Assembly: GCA_945901085.1 (NCBI GenBank)
Contig: CAMDJV010000007.1
Span: 50,658 to 114,657 of the forward strand
Length of the DNA stretch: 64,000 nucleotides
Source: Rhodovarius crocodyli
GTDB taxonomy: Bacteria; Pseudomonadota; Alphaproteobacteria; Acetobacterales; Acetobacteraceae
Reading direction: 5' to 3'
Part shown: positions 9,836 through 19,196 of the stretch, piece by piece
How positions within the stretch are numbered: the stretch's first letter is position 1
Layout of the letters: each line of letters starts with the position of its first letter
Made by a program: the position numbers and the translations under genes
Notes under the pieces: model-generated
What the model saw: the letters and a program-made list of their open reading frames with translations, nothing else
What the model was told of the DNA's origin: nothing
The model's database searches: none

Positions 9836-10845
9836 GCCGTGGCAACACCCTTGCTGGTGGAATATTCGAAATGCAGCGCCTCACCCGGAAACACCCGCGG
9901 GTGAATCGCATGCGCCGCCATCGCCGCCTCGGAAAACCCCTGCAGGATCAGCTTCAGCTTGCCCGGATAGGTCGCGACATCGCCAATGGCATGCACGCCC
10001 GGAATATTGCTCTCCAGCGTCGCCGGATTGACCACGATATGATGATGCTCCAGCCCCAGCCCCCATTCCGCAATAGGCCCCAACTCCATCGAGAGGCCAA
10101 AAAACGCCAGCAAATGATCCGCCGGCACCCGCTTCTCCTCGCCCTTCAGCGTGGCCAAAATCACCGCCTCCAGCGCGCCATCCGCCCCCTCCAGCCCATG
10201 CAGCTGATAGGGAATGGCCATCTCGATCTCACCGCGCGCGGCGGCGGCTTCCAACTGCGCCGCACTCTCCGGTGCTGCGCGGAATTTCGCCCGCCGATGC
10301 ACCATGGTGACCTGGGCGATATCCTTGAGCGACAGCGCCCAATCCACCGCACTATCGCCGCCGCCGGCGATCACCACGCGCTTGCCGCGAAACGCCTCGC
10401 GCTTCGTGACCATATAGCGCACCGCGCCACTCGCCTCGAAACCCTCCAGCCCCGCCAGCGGCGGGCGATTGGGGCCAAAGGCACCGGCACCAGCGGCGAT
10501 CAGCACCGCCTTGGCCCGCACCTGATGGCCGGCACTGGTTGTCAGCACAAAGCCATCGCCCTCACGCTGCAACCCATCCACCCGCTGGCCCAATAGCTTG
10601 ACCGGCGCGAAGGGTGCCGCCTGCGCCTCCAGCCGCTCAATCAGGTCACCCGCCAGAATGGAAGGATAGGCCGGCACGTCATAAATCGGCTTTTCCGGGT
10701 AGAGCGCCGAGCATTGCCCGCCCGTCGCCTCCAGCGTGTCGATCAGCACGCAGCGCATTTTCAGCATGCCGCATTCAAAGACCGCGAAAAGGCCGGCAGG
10801 GCCGGCACCAATGATGGCGACATCGGTGGAAATGGACTGGCTCAT
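9832..10845 (-). CDS. Ferredoxin/flavodoxin-NADP+ reductase, thioredoxin-reductase-like
   Basis: A 337-residue two-dinucleotide-binding flavoprotein. AIIGAGPAGLFAVFECGMLK near residue 10 is the FAD Rossmann motif, GGQCSALYPEKPIYDVPAYP follows near residue 43, and VVIAGGGDSAVDWALSL near residue 155 is the NADPH-binding motif. The redox-active CxxC of thioredoxin reductase is missing, and the GGQC..YPEKPIYDVP pattern is that of YumC-type ferredoxin-NADP+ reductases. I set the start at ATG 10843-10845 (MSQSISTDV); the extra upstream codons of the open frame look non-coding. The 3' end overlaps the start of the membrane-protein gene. Confidence 0.88.
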   Translation of the reverse strand: MSQSISTDVAIIGAGPAGLFAVFECGMLKMRCVLIDTLEATGGQCSALYPEKPIYDVPAYPSILAGDLIERLEAQAAPFAPVKLLGQRVDGLQREGDGFVLTTSAGHQVRAKAVLIAAGAGAFGPNRPPLAGLEGFEASGAVRYMVTKREAFRGKRVVIAGGGDSAVDWALSLKDIAQVTMVHRRAKFRAAPESAAQLEAAAARGEIEMAIPYQLHGLEGADGALEAVILATLKGEEKRVPADHLLAFFGLSMELGPIAEWGLGLEHHHIVVNPATLESNIPGVHAIGDVATYPGKLKLILQGFSEAAMAAHAIHPRVFPGEALHFEYSTSKGVATA

Positions 10846-10927
10846 GCCCGCGTGGTGCCCGCTTTGGCCCGCCCGCGCAACCGGGTGGCATTGCCCCAGC
10901 CCCTGCGGCAGCGCACAATAATCGCGC

Positions 10928-12127
10928 ATGACCCCGACGGACCCCGAGGCTCAATCCATCCGTCGCCTGATCGCGATGTTCGCGCTCACCGGTTTCGCCA
11001 CCTCGCTGATCATCAGGGTGACCGACCCGCTGGTGGCGGTCATCGCCGATGATCTCACCACGTCGGTGGGCACCGTCGCCCTGCTGGCCTCCTCCTTCGC
11101 GCTGCCCTTTGCACTCATTCAGCCGCTGTTGGGCCCGGTGGGCGATGCACTTGGCAAGCGCCGGGTGATCCTGGTCTGCCAGGTCCTGCTGACGCTGCTG
11201 GTCGCCGCCGCGGCGATGGCGCCGGATTTCACCACGCTGATGATCTTTCGTGCCCTGGCCGGGGCGGCGGCGGGCGGCACCATGCCGCTCACCCTTGCGG
11301 TGTTCGGCGATGAGGTGCCGCTCGCCCGGCGCCAGGTGGCCATTGGCCGCTTTTTGGTCTTCACCATCATTGGCGGCGTGGCCGGCGGCGCCTTGGCGGC
11401 GGTGGTGGAACCGCTTTTCGGCTGGCGCGGGGTGTTGTGGATTTGTGCCGGCTTCTCGGCCATGGCTTCCTGCGTGCTGCTCTGGTCGCAGCTTCGCGCG
11501 CCCCCCGCCCCCACCCAAAGCTTCCAGCCGGTGATGGCCTTGCAGCGCTATGTCGGGCTGTTCCGCCTACCCGCGGCGCGGGTGCTCTATGCGGCGGTGG
11601 CCATCGAGGGCGGGCTGGTCTTTGGCGCCTTCCCGCATTTCGCACCGCTGCTGGCCGAGCGCGGCCTGGGCGGCACCACCGAGGCCGGGCTCTCCCTCGC
11701 CGCTTTCGGCTGCGGCGGCTTCATCTATGCGGCCATTGTGGCGCAGGTGCTGCGGCTGATGGGGCAGGCCAATATGGTCCGCCTCGGCGGGTTTCTGGCC
11801 TTCTTGGCCCTGCTCGGCATGGCCCTGGCCTGGAGTGCGGCCATCTTCATCGGCTGCGCTCTGTTGCTGGGCACCGGATTTTTCATGATCCACAACACCA
11901 TCCAGGTCCGCGCCTCGGAAATCTCGCCCACCGCCCGGGCCTCGGGCCTGGCGATGCACTCCTTTTCCTTCTTCATCGGCCAAACGGCCGGGCCGGCGCT
12001 GATGGGTGTGGCGCTGGCGCTGCTGGGTTCCACCTTGGCTTTCATCTGGGTGGCGGCGGCGCTGCTGGCGCTGGGTTGGTGGCTGAGCGTCACCGGGCCT
12101 GGAACAAAAAAAGAACATGGAGGCTGA
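10928..12127 (+). CDS. Major facilitator superfamily transporter
   Basis: A 399-residue inner-membrane protein with about twelve hydrophobic segments. The loop between segments 2 and 3 carries GPVGDALGKRRVI, the usual MFS motif A pattern (G-x-x-x-D-x-x-G-x-R/K). The early sequence FALTGFATSLIIRVTDPLVA resembles proton-driven drug/sugar exporters of the DHA1 group. The substrate is not predictable. It is divergent from the flavoprotein gene over about 80 bases and ends with a Lys-rich tail; a leader with several hairpins separates it from the next gene. Confidence 0.87.
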   Translation: MTPTDPEAQSIRRLIAMFALTGFATSLIIRVTDPLVAVIADDLTTSVGTVALLASSFALPFALIQPLLGPVGDALGKRRVILVCQVLLTLLVAAAAMAPDFTTLMIFRALAGAAAGGTMPLTLAVFGDEVPLARRQVAIGRFLVFTIIGGVAGGALAAVVEPLFGWRGVLWICAGFSAMASCVLLWSQLRAPPAPTQSFQPVMALQRYVGLFRLPAARVLYAAVAIEGGLVFGAFPHFAPLLAERGLGGTTEAGLSLAAFGCGGFIYAAIVAQVLRLMGQANMVRLGGFLAFLALLGMALAWSAAIFIGCALLLGTGFFMIHNTIQVRASEISPTARASGLAMHSFSFFIGQTAGPALMGVALALLGSTLAFIWVAAALLALGWWLSVTGPGTKKEHGG

Positions 12128-12131
12128 ACAA

Positions 12132-12250
12132 GTGGAAGCAAATCCACCTGAATCAACAGCATGTCCCGATTCGCAAGAACGAATCGCTGACGCAAAAAGG
12201 CAGCCATCATAAACTACAGCTTGTGTCCCTACCGCTTGATGGACCACAAG
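12132..12250 (+). promoter_or_regulatory. Hairpin-rich intergenic leader before the cation antiporter gene
   Basis: Three inverted repeats follow each other in the 187 bases between the MFS gene and the antiporter gene: GTGGA/TCCAC (12132-12136 and 12143-12147), CGATTCG/CGAATCG (12167-12173 and 12180-12186, perfect, six-base loop), and CTTGTGTCC with GGACCACAAG (12220-12228 and 12241-12250, one bulged base). None is followed by a strong T-run, so simple termination of the upstream gene is unlikely. A structured 5' leader of the antiporter mRNA is possible. It does not match a riboswitch class I know. Confidence 0.35.
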
Positions 12251-12314
12251 CCCGTTCTCGCTTCGTGCAGGCATTCCGGCGCGATTCGCAACCCAAAAAC
12301 CCCAAAGGTGCCCC

Positions 12315-13385
12315 ATGGCCGCCACCGCCCATGACAAAACGCCCTGGTGGGCCTGGCTCTTCCCCGCGCTCGGCCTGGTGCTCGTGCTGGCCGGCCTGCC
12401 CGCGCTCTCCCCCGCTGGGCTGCTGCTGGGAGCCATGCTCACAATCTCGGTCTTCGCCGCCGTTCTGCATGCCGAGGTGGTGGCCGCCCGGCTGGGCGAG
12501 CCCTATGGCACGCTGATCCTGGCGCTGGCGGTCACGGTGATCGAAACGGCGCTGATCATCTCACTCATGGCCGATGGCGAGCACCCCGAACTCGCCCGCG
12601 ATTCGGTCTTCGCCTCAATCATGATCGCGCTGAACGGCATTATCGGGCTCTCCCTGGTGCTGGGCGGCGCGCGGCATCTCGAGCAGGGCTTCGCCGCCCG
12701 CGGCGCCTCGGCCTTCCTCACCGTGGTCATCACCATCGCCGTGCTCTGCCTGGTGCTGCCCAATTACACCACCACCATGCCGGGGCCGTATTTCTCGTCC
12801 CGCCAGCTTATCTTCGTCGCGGTGATGGCCCTGCTCACCTACGGCACCTTCCTCTTCGTCATGACGGTGCGCCACCGCGATGATTTCCTCCATGGCCATG
12901 GCATTGACCCCCATGGCCCCAAACCCTCCGCCGCACGCGCCTGGCTGGCCTTTGCGTTGATGCTGCTGGCGCTGATTGCAGTGGTGCTGCTGGCCAAGAA
13001 GCTGGCACCGGTGCTTGAGGCTGGGGTGACGTGGCTTGAGGCGCCCAAAAGCCTCTCAGGCGTGGTGATCGCTGCCCTGGTGCTGATGCCCGAAGGGCTT
13101 TCCGCGCTGCGGGCTGCCGCGCGCAATGACCTGCAAATGTCGCTCAACCTCTCGCTCGGCTCCGTGCTGGCCTGCATTGGCCTCACCATCCCAGCGGTGG
13201 CCTGCTTCTCGCTGCTCACCGGCGCGCGCCTGCAATTGGGCCTCGACCCCTCGGGCATGGTTCTGCTGGTGCTCACCTTCATGGTCAGCACCCTCACCCT
13301 GGCCACCGGCCGCTCCACCGTGCTGCAGGGGGCGGTTCACCTGATGATTTTCGGCACCTTCCTGCTGCTGAATTTTTCGCCCTAA
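12315..13385 (+). CDS. Ca2+/H+ (cation/proton) antiporter, ChaA family
   Basis: A 356-residue inner-membrane protein of the CaCA superfamily, about eleven hydrophobic segments. The two alpha repeats are visible: LAVTVIETALIISLMADGEH near residue 72 and VIAALVLMPEGLSALRAAAR near residue 250, each with the ion-coordinating acidic residue (E in VIETAL and in MPEGLS) that marks ChaA/YrbG-type exchangers. It probably extrudes Ca2+, Na+ or K+ in exchange for protons. The ATG at 12315 follows a weak upstream GGTG-rich sequence. A histidine-rich cytoplasmic loop (HRDDFLHGHGIDPHG, near residue 190) is the least conserved part. Confidence 0.88.
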   Translation: MAATAHDKTPWWAWLFPALGLVLVLAGLPALSPAGLLLGAMLTISVFAAVLHAEVVAARLGEPYGTLILALAVTVIETALIISLMADGEHPELARDSVFASIMIALNGIIGLSLVLGGARHLEQGFAARGASAFLTVVITIAVLCLVLPNYTTTMPGPYFSSRQLIFVAVMALLTYGTFLFVMTVRHRDDFLHGHGIDPHGPKPSAARAWLAFALMLLALIAVVLLAKKLAPVLEAGVTWLEAPKSLSGVVIAALVLMPEGLSALRAAARNDLQMSLNLSLGSVLACIGLTIPAVACFSLLTGARLQLGLDPSGMVLLVLTFMVSTLTLATGRSTVLQGAVHLMIFGTFLLLNFSP

Positions 13386-13419
13386 CAAGCTGGTTTAAAG
13401 CGCTACTGGCAGAATAAAA

Positions 13420-13566
13420 GAGCGAAAGGGCTTCGCCCTCTCGCGCTCTCCCACCGGGAAAATCATTTTCCTGGACCTTTTATATTATTTAAAACCAATA
13501 ATATAACGAAGGTGCAGGAAACTAAGTTTCCTGCTGGGGTGCTCGAGGGGCAAAGCCCTTCGATCT
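13420..13566. repeat. Large imperfect palindrome: two inverted copies of an intergenic repeat
   Basis: This fills most of the 301-base gap between the antiporter gene and the DUF167 gene, which converge. The right half (13497-13566) contains GCAGGAAACT/AGTTTCCTGC (13514-13523 and 13525-13534) and CGAGGGGC-AAA-GCCCTTCG (13444-13462 plus 100, i.e. 13544-13562). The left half, read on the minus strand, aligns with it almost base for base: AATAATATAA, AAGGT, CAGGAAAAT with ATTTTCC, then a GC hairpin ending in GCCCTT. At the centre TATATTATT (13481-13489) pairs perfectly with AATAATATA (13497-13505). A transcript in either direction could fold into one stem of about 65 pairs. Related single copies lie at 19045-19120, 34240-34300 and 51735-51880. 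Confidence 0.85.
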
Positions 13567-13631
13567 AGTGTTCTAATTTATTCGTTTTTCAGAAAATCGA
13601 AAAATTTGTATTTTCCTGTCATCCTTACTTT

Positions 13632-13664
13632 CTTAAATGATTCCGTTTGAACCAATGATGCTCT
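13632..13664 (-). repeat. Short 3'-hairpin repeat, degenerate copy
   Basis: Located 23-55 bases past the stop of the DUF167 gene. Read on the minus strand it shares AGAGCATCAT, then TTCAAACGGAATC, then TTTA/GAG-like sequence with the copy after the EAL gene at 19262-19301. The stem is weaker here (TTCAAA against TTTAAG) than in the second copy. Its position relative to the gene 3' end is the same in both cases. Confidence 0.6.
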
Positions 13665-13686
13665 CACCGTCCGGATAGCCGGGCCG

Positions 13687-14004
13687 CTATCCCCCAATCC
13701 AGCCCCGCAACCGCGCCTCCAACCCCACCGGGTCACCGCGCAAGGCCAGGCGCTTTTGCCGCGATGTCTCCCCCGCGACAATGGCAATATCGCCCCGCCG
13801 CATCGCCAGGGCTTCGGCCAGAAAGCCGATGAGCGCCTCATTGGCCGCCCCTTCCACCGGGGGGGCTGCCACGCGCAATTGCAGCACCATGCGGCCATCC
13901 GCGCCGGGTCGCAGCCCGTCCAGGCCATTGCGATGTGCGCGCGGGGTCAGCCGCACCCAAAGCTGGATGCCGTTCGGCCCTGCGCTCCAGGCTGGGTTCT
14001 CCAT
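13687..14004 (-). CDS. DUF167 (YggU-family) protein
   Basis: A 105-residue small cytosolic protein. The family pattern is clear: VRLTPRAHRNGLDGL, then LQLRVAAPPVEGAANEALI, FLAEALAMRRGDIAIVAGE and TSRQKRLALRGDP, matching the conserved P-x-A, V-x-A-P-P-V-E-G-x-A-N and G-x-x-S-R-x-K motifs of YggU. Biochemical function is unknown for the family. The ATG at 14002-14004 gives the normal length. In many relatives a yggT gene lies just upstream; none is found here, and the 268 bases up to thiE hold no gene I can support. Confidence 0.9.
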   Translation of the reverse strand: MENPAWSAGPNGIQLWVRLTPRAHRNGLDGLRPGADGRMVLQLRVAAPPVEGAANEALIGFLAEALAMRRGDIAIVAGETSRQKRLALRGDPVGLEARLRGWIGG

Positions 14005-14272
14005 GCCGCCATGAAGCCCTGCCCGGCGCTTGGCACAAGCCTTGCCAAGATCCATGCAAATATCCAACGGTGGCCGCCGGTCCGGACAGAGAACCCCCAT
14101 GCCGCCGGCGCAGCCAGAGCCGCCCTGGCGAGGCTAGGCCAATATTCCTTGCGCCGTAGCTTCCCAAATCGCTACACTCCGCCCGTCAACGCCACAGCCA
14201 TATCCACCCGCCAACCCAATCCGGGGGGCAATTTGTCCGAATACGACGTTTTTGAAAAATAAGCAGTTTTTC

Positions 14273-14893
14273 TCAGGCCGCAGCAATCGCCCGGTTCATC
14301 GCCGTCACCCCCGCTGCCGCACCCTCAGGGTGGTTCCACACCGCCCCCACCACCGCCAGAAAATCAGCACCCGCCTGCACCAAGGGCGCGCAATTGCCCG
14401 CCGTGATACCGCCAATCGCCACTGAGGGGATTTCCATCACCTCCCGCCACCAGGCCAGCAATTCCAGCTCCGCCACATGCTCGGTCGCCTTGGTCGCGGT
14501 CGGGAAGAAGGCACCAAAGGCCACGTAATCCGCGCCCATCTCGCCCGCATTCATCGCCAGATGGCGCGAGGCGTGGCAGGTGATGCCCAGGATCTTGCCA
14601 TCCAGCAGCATCCGCGCGCCGGCATGGTCGCCATCACCCTGGCCCAGATGCGCCCCATCGCAGCCCAGCCGGGCGGCGGTTTGCGCGTCATCATTGAGGA
14701 TAAAGGCCACATCGCGCGCCTGGGCGATGGGCATCAACTCCTCCACCGCGCGGGCCACCACATCGGCCGGCGCGTCCTTCAGCCGCAATTGCAGGCAGGC
14801 GACATCGCCGGCATCAAGCGCCAGCGCCAGGGTCTTGGCAAAGCCAGGCGGCAGGCTGGGGGGGGTGATGAGGTAGAGGCGGCAATCGGACAT
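14273..14893 (-). CDS. thiE: Thiamine-phosphate synthase
   Basis: A 206-residue TIM-barrel enzyme that joins HMP-pyrophosphate with thiazole phosphate to give thiamine monophosphate. Seen in the sequence: YLITPPSLP at the N-terminus, LQLRLKDAP (the Q-x-R-x-K motif), [20 protein letters not shown] (the ND and DGVHLGQ-type metal/pyrophosphate region), [11 protein letters not shown] (P-T-x-T-K loop) and [15 protein letters not shown] 14891-14893 gives the canonical length. No thi-box or TPP riboswitch sequence is visible upstream, and no other thiamine gene lies nearby. Confidence 0.92.
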   Translation of the reverse strand: MSDCRLYLITPPSLPPGFAKTLALALDAGDVACLQLRLKDAPADVVARAVEELMPIAQARDVAFILNDDAQTAARLGCDGAHLGQGDGDHAGARMLLDGKILGITCHASRHLAMNAGEMGADYVAFGAFFPTATKATEHVAELELLAWWREVMEIPSVAIGGITAGNCAPLVQAGADFLAVVGAVWNHPEGAAAGVTAMNRAIAAA

Positions 14894-15028
14894 AACCAAT
14901 TTGTGCGTCAGCCCCGCGCCGCTGTCACCCTGGCCGCGCAACATGTCTTGCACGGCGGCCCGCCGCACCTTATACGCCGCCTTTCCGCGCATAGAGCCGC
15001 GCCATCCTGTTTTGCCCGAGATGTCCCG

Positions 15029-15259
15029 ATGAAGCCCGATACCCACCCCGCCTACCACACGATCAACATCGTGATGACCGACGGCACCGCCTTCACCACC
15101 CGCTCCTGCATGGGCAAGGAAGGCGACACGCTGCGCCTGGATATCGACCCCAAGAGCCACCCGGCCTGGACCGGCGTGCAGCGCATTCTCGACACCGGCG
15201 GCCAGGTCGCCAAGTTCAACAAGAAGTTTGCCGGCATCGGCCTGCGCAAGGGTACCTGA
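15029..15259 (+). CDS. rpmE: 50S ribosomal protein L31, zinc-free form
   Basis: A 76-residue large-subunit protein beginning [19 protein letters not shown], the usual L31 opening H-P-x-[11 protein letters not shown] and FNKKFAG are the conserved C-terminal parts. Only one cysteine (in RSCMGKEG) is present, so the four-cysteine zinc site of the C+ form is absent. This is a C- type L31, which is common in alphaproteobacteria. A rho-independent terminator follows 20 bases after the stop. Divergent from thiE. Confidence 0.95.
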   Translation: MKPDTHPAYHTINIVMTDGTAFTTRSCMGKEGDTLRLDIDPKSHPAWTGVQRILDTGGQVAKFNKKFAGIGLRKGT

Positions 15260-15278
15260 GTTTTTATCAGACGCCATG

Positions 15279-15312
15279 AGGGCCATCCCCTTGAAGAGGG
15301 GGGTGGCCCTTT
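15279..15312 (+). terminator. Terminator after rpmE
   Basis: AGGGCCATCCCC (15279-15290) pairs with GGGGGTGGCCCT (15299-15310) with one T-G wobble, eight-base loop, followed by only a short TTT run. The stem is strong and lies 20 bases past the rpmE stop, so it most likely ends that single-gene transcript. Confidence 0.7.
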
Positions 15313-15440
15313 CCTATTTGTGGTCTGCAAGCGGTGCCCATTCGGGGCCGCGGCACGGTATCCCGGGGTTTTCCTCGGCCCGCATTGCCCGTTTGGGGGT
15401 GCGACTGGGCCCAAGATGATTCCAGGCGCCGTTCACGCCA

Positions 15441-15459
15441 ACCTTGCTTTCGAGAAGGT
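15441..15459 (+). promoter_or_regulatory. Candidate ROSE-like RNA thermometer hairpin masking the hsp20 ribosome-binding site
   Basis: ACCTTGCTTTCGAGAAGGT folds as ACC-TT-(G)-CT / loop TTCG / AG-AA-GGT, with the G at 15446 bulged. The 3' arm contains the Shine-Dalgarno sequence GAGAAGG (15452-15458), which ends seven bases before the ATG of the Hsp20 gene. In ROSE elements, the temperature-sensing leaders of alphaproteobacterial small heat-shock genes, a U-U/C-G-C-U motif with an unpaired G faces the Shine-Dalgarno sequence. Here TTGCT is opposite AGAAGG. Only the final hairpin is described; upstream helices were not modelled. Confidence 0.6.
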
Positions 15460-15465
15460 CATACC

Positions 15466-15924
15466 ATGAACGCCACTGATTTTTCCCCGCTCTTCCGCAC
15501 CGCCATCGGCTTTGACCGGCTGGCCCGCCTCGTCGAGGGTTCCCGTGCGGCCGAACCTCAGGCCTATCCGCCCTATAATATCGAGCGTGTGGGTGAGGAC
15601 CAATATGTCCTGACCATGGCCGTGGCCGGCTTCTCCGAATCGGAGATCGACCTTGAGGTCCGCGCCGATACGCTCACCATCACCGGCAAGCCCGTCCAGG
15701 GCGAGGCGCCGCGCAGCTACCTGCACCGCGGTATCGCCGGGCGCGCCTTTGAACGCCGATTCGTCCTGGCCGATCATCTGGTCGTGAAGGGCGCCGAATT
15801 GGCCCATGGCCTGCTGCATGTCTCGCTCCAGCGCGAGGTGCCCGAGGCACTCAAGCCCCGCCGCATCGCCATCAACGCGGCACCGGCCAGCCGGCCACAA
15901 TTGGTCGAGCAAGCGGCAGCCTGA
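15466..15924 (+). CDS. Small heat-shock protein (Hsp20/IbpA family)
   Basis: A 152-residue ATP-independent chaperone that holds unfolded proteins. The alpha-crystallin domain spans about residues 36-130: YNIERVGEDQYVLTMAVAGF, then SEIDLEVRADTLTITGKPV, GRAFERRFVLADHLVVKGAE and LAHGLLHVSLQREVPE. GRAFERRF and the HGLLHVSL strand match the IbpA-type pattern. The C-terminal tail has RRIAIN, an I-x-I-like assembly motif. Start chosen at ATG 15466, which has a good Shine-Dalgarno sequence seven bases upstream; that sequence lies inside a hairpin that may act as an RNA thermometer. A strong terminator follows. Confidence 0.92.
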   Translation: MNATDFSPLFRTAIGFDRLARLVEGSRAAEPQAYPPYNIERVGEDQYVLTMAVAGFSESEIDLEVRADTLTITGKPVQGEAPRSYLHRGIAGRAFERRFVLADHLVVKGAELAHGLLHVSLQREVPEALKPRRIAINAAPASRPQLVEQAAA

Positions 15925-15945
15925 GCCGCATCGCGGCAGAACATC

Positions 15946-15974
15946 GCCCCGGCGGGCCACCGCCGGGGCTTTTT
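15946..15974 (+). terminator. Rho-independent terminator after hsp20
   Basis: GCCCCGGCGG (15946-15955) and CCGCCGGGGC (15960-15969) form a perfect ten-pair stem with a four-base loop GCCA, followed at once by five Ts. It lies 22 bases past the hsp20 stop. Confidence 0.92.
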
Positions 15975-16047
15975 GCTGCCCCCCCGCCCAGGGGTTCACC
16001 GCGCCCGGCGCGCTCGCTACAAGGCGCCATACTCAGGAGCACCCCGC

Positions 16048-17714
<1,667 letters not shown>

Positions 17715-17727
<13 letters not shown>

Positions 17728-17762
17728 CGGGCACGGGCGTTGACCCGGTGACGGGCACGGGC
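17715..17762. repeat. 24-base tandem duplication at the 3' end of ettA
   Basis: Two perfect 24-base units, 17715-17738 and 17739-17762, each starting GTTGACCCGGTGACGGGC. The first copy contains the last three codons and the TGA of ettA. Two further partial, diverged copies (GGTCACGGGCGCGGG around 17780) follow. The repeat fills the gap before the acetyltransferase gene. Confidence 0.9.
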
Positions 17763-17827
17763 GTGGAATGCCTAGTGAGGGTCACGGGCGCGGGATGCCC
17801 GGTGGGGGTAGCCAGGGGCAGGGCGTC

Positions 17828-18343
17828 TTGACCACCAGGCTGCTCAGCCCGCGCAGCATCACCACCGAGCGGCTGTCGATGTTGCCGCCGGGGCCCGAGC
17901 ATATGGATGATTTGATCCGCCTCAAGGCGGATGAGCGCGTCTTCGGCTTTATGCTGCATGGCGTGCGAACCCCCGCGCGCACCGGAGAGGAGCTCGAGGA
18001 TGACATGGATTTCTGGCAGGTGCGCGGCTATGGGACCTGGAGCGTGTTCCTGCGCGGCACCGGCCAGTTTCTCGGCCTTTGCGGCCTGATGGAGCGGCCC
18101 GATGGGCGAGGTGTTGCGCTGCGCTATGCGCTCTGGCCCGAAATGCGTGGCCATGGCTATGCGCGTGAGGCGGCGAATGCGGCGCTCGAATTCGGCCATC
18201 ATGCCGGGCTGGCGCGCATCATCGGCGTCGCGCGGGAGAGCAATACCGCCTCGCGGGCCGTGATGGAGAGTATCGGCATGCGGCTATGCGACCATTTCAT
18301 CAACCGCGGCCATGCCATGATGGTCTTCGAGAGCCGTCTTTGA
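17828..18343 (+). CDS. GNAT acetyltransferase, RimJ/RimL-like
   Basis: A cytosolic N-acetyltransferase of about 171 residues. The opening LLSPRSITTERLSMLPPGPE is the usual T-x-R-L start of RimJ/RimL proteins. YALWPEMRGHGYAREAANAA is the acetyl-CoA pyrophosphate loop (R-G-x-G-x-A), and VARESNTASRAVMESIGM is the conserved N-x-x-S-x-x-V/A-x-x-x-x-G-x motif. The start is uncertain: the frame is open from ATG 17768, but those 20 codons come from low-complexity repeat sequence; TTG 17828 with AGGGGCAGGG upstream fits the family better. The stop overlaps the next start by one base (TGATG). Confidence 0.82.
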   Translation: MTTRLLSPRSITTERLSMLPPGPEHMDDLIRLKADERVFGFMLHGVRTPARTGEELEDDMDFWQVRGYGTWSVFLRGTGQFLGLCGLMERPDGRGVALRYALWPEMRGHGYAREAANAALEFGHHAGLARIIGVARESNTASRAVMESIGMRLCDHFINRGHAMMVFESRL

Positions 18344-19029
18344 TGAAGGCCGAGGGGCACCTCACCTCGCGCATCGCCTGGCTGCGGGCCGCAGTGCTGG
18401 GGGCGAATGATGGCATTCTCTCCACCGCCAGCCTGATCATGGGCGTGGCCGCTGCCTCGGCCGACCGGCAGGAAATTCTGATCGCAGGTGCGGCCGGGAT
18501 GGTTGCGGGGGCCATGTCGATGGCGGCGGGCGAGTATGTCTCGGTCAGTTCGCAGGCCGATTCTGAGGCCGCCGATCTGGAGCGCGAGCGGCACGAATTG
18601 GCTGAAGACCCCGAATTCGAGACTGAGGAATTGGCCGCCATCTATGTCGAGCGCGGCCTGGAGCCGGCGCTGGCGCGGCAGGTGGCGCAGCAATTGATGG
18701 CGCATGACGCGCTGGGCACCCACGCGCGTGAGGAGCTGGGCATTTCCGAGATCACCACCGCCCAGCCGGTTCTGGCGGCGCTGACCTCGGCGGCGAGCTT
18801 TGCCCTAGGCGCCGCCCTGCCGCTGGCTTTGGTGATCTTCACCCCCGCAGAATGGCTCGTGGCGAGCGTGCCGCTCTCCACCTTGGCCTTTCTGGCGGGG
18901 CTGGGTGCCTTGGGGGCATGGGCAGGCGGTGCGCCAGCCGGCCGCGCCACGCTGCGGGTGATGTTCTGGGGTGCGCTGGCCATGGGCATCACCGCGGGGA
19001 TTGGCGTGCTCGTGGGGCGGGTGGTTTAG
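18343..19029 (+). CDS. VIT1/CCC1-family iron/manganese transporter
   Basis: A 228-residue membrane protein. The N-terminal WLRAAVLGANDGILSTASLI with GVAAASADRQ and GAMSMAAGEYVSVSSQADSE matches the VIT family (conserved A-N-D-G, M-x-x-G-E-Y-x-S). The cytoplasmic metal-binding helix DLERERHELAEDPEFETEEL carries the conserved glutamates. There are about five membrane segments. Members move Fe2+ or Mn2+ against protons. It is coupled to the acetyltransferase gene by a one-base overlap. Confidence 0.9.
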   Translation: MKAEGHLTSRIAWLRAAVLGANDGILSTASLIMGVAAASADRQEILIAGAAGMVAGAMSMAAGEYVSVSSQADSEAADLERERHELAEDPEFETEELAAIYVERGLEPALARQVAQQLMAHDALGTHAREELGISEITTAQPVLAALTSAASFALGAALPLALVIFTPAEWLVASVPLSTLAFLAGLGALGAWAGGAPAGRATLRVMFWGALAMGITAGIGVLVGRVV

Positions 19030-19044
19030 CAGGCTGCTGAAAAA

Positions 19045-19120
19045 CCCCGCTGGGGTGCTCGAGGGGCAAAGCCCCTCGATCTTATCCTCGCTCGATGTTC
19101 GTCTTTCACCAGCCTATGAA
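19045..19120 (+). repeat. Intergenic palindromic repeat, copy B
   Basis: Shares CTGGGGTGCTCGAGGGG and AAAGCCCCTCGATCTT with the copies at 13420 and 51735, and a trailing TTCGTCTTTC.CCAG block with the copy at 51735. CGAGGGGC (19060-19067) pairs with GCCCCTCG (19071-19078) across an AAA loop. The GCAGGAAACT palindrome of the other copies is lost; a CCCC/GGGG mini-hairpin stands in its place. It lies between the convergent VIT and EAL genes. Confidence 0.85.
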
Positions 19121-19196
19121 AGCATGATGCGTTGAGGCGGAATCGCCGACAACGCTCAATCATCCTCTCAACAATGGCTGGACCAAGCGGCGTGGT

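Noticed and set aside
13386..13686. Small gene in the convergent gap at 13578-13928 on the minus strand
   Set aside because: The frame is an extension of a DUF167 shadow through the hairpin repeat; no start with ribosome-binding site and no family match.
14005..14272. yggT gene expected upstream of DUF167
   Set aside because: No hydrophobic frame is present; only short frames with shadow composition.
14894..15028. TPP riboswitch upstream of thiE
   Set aside because: No C-T-G-A-G-A thi-box or matching helices are visible.
17768..17827. N-terminal extension of the acetyltransferase from ATG 17768
   Set aside because: The 20 codons derive from repeat-like low-complexity sequence and precede the conserved family start; kept as alternative only.
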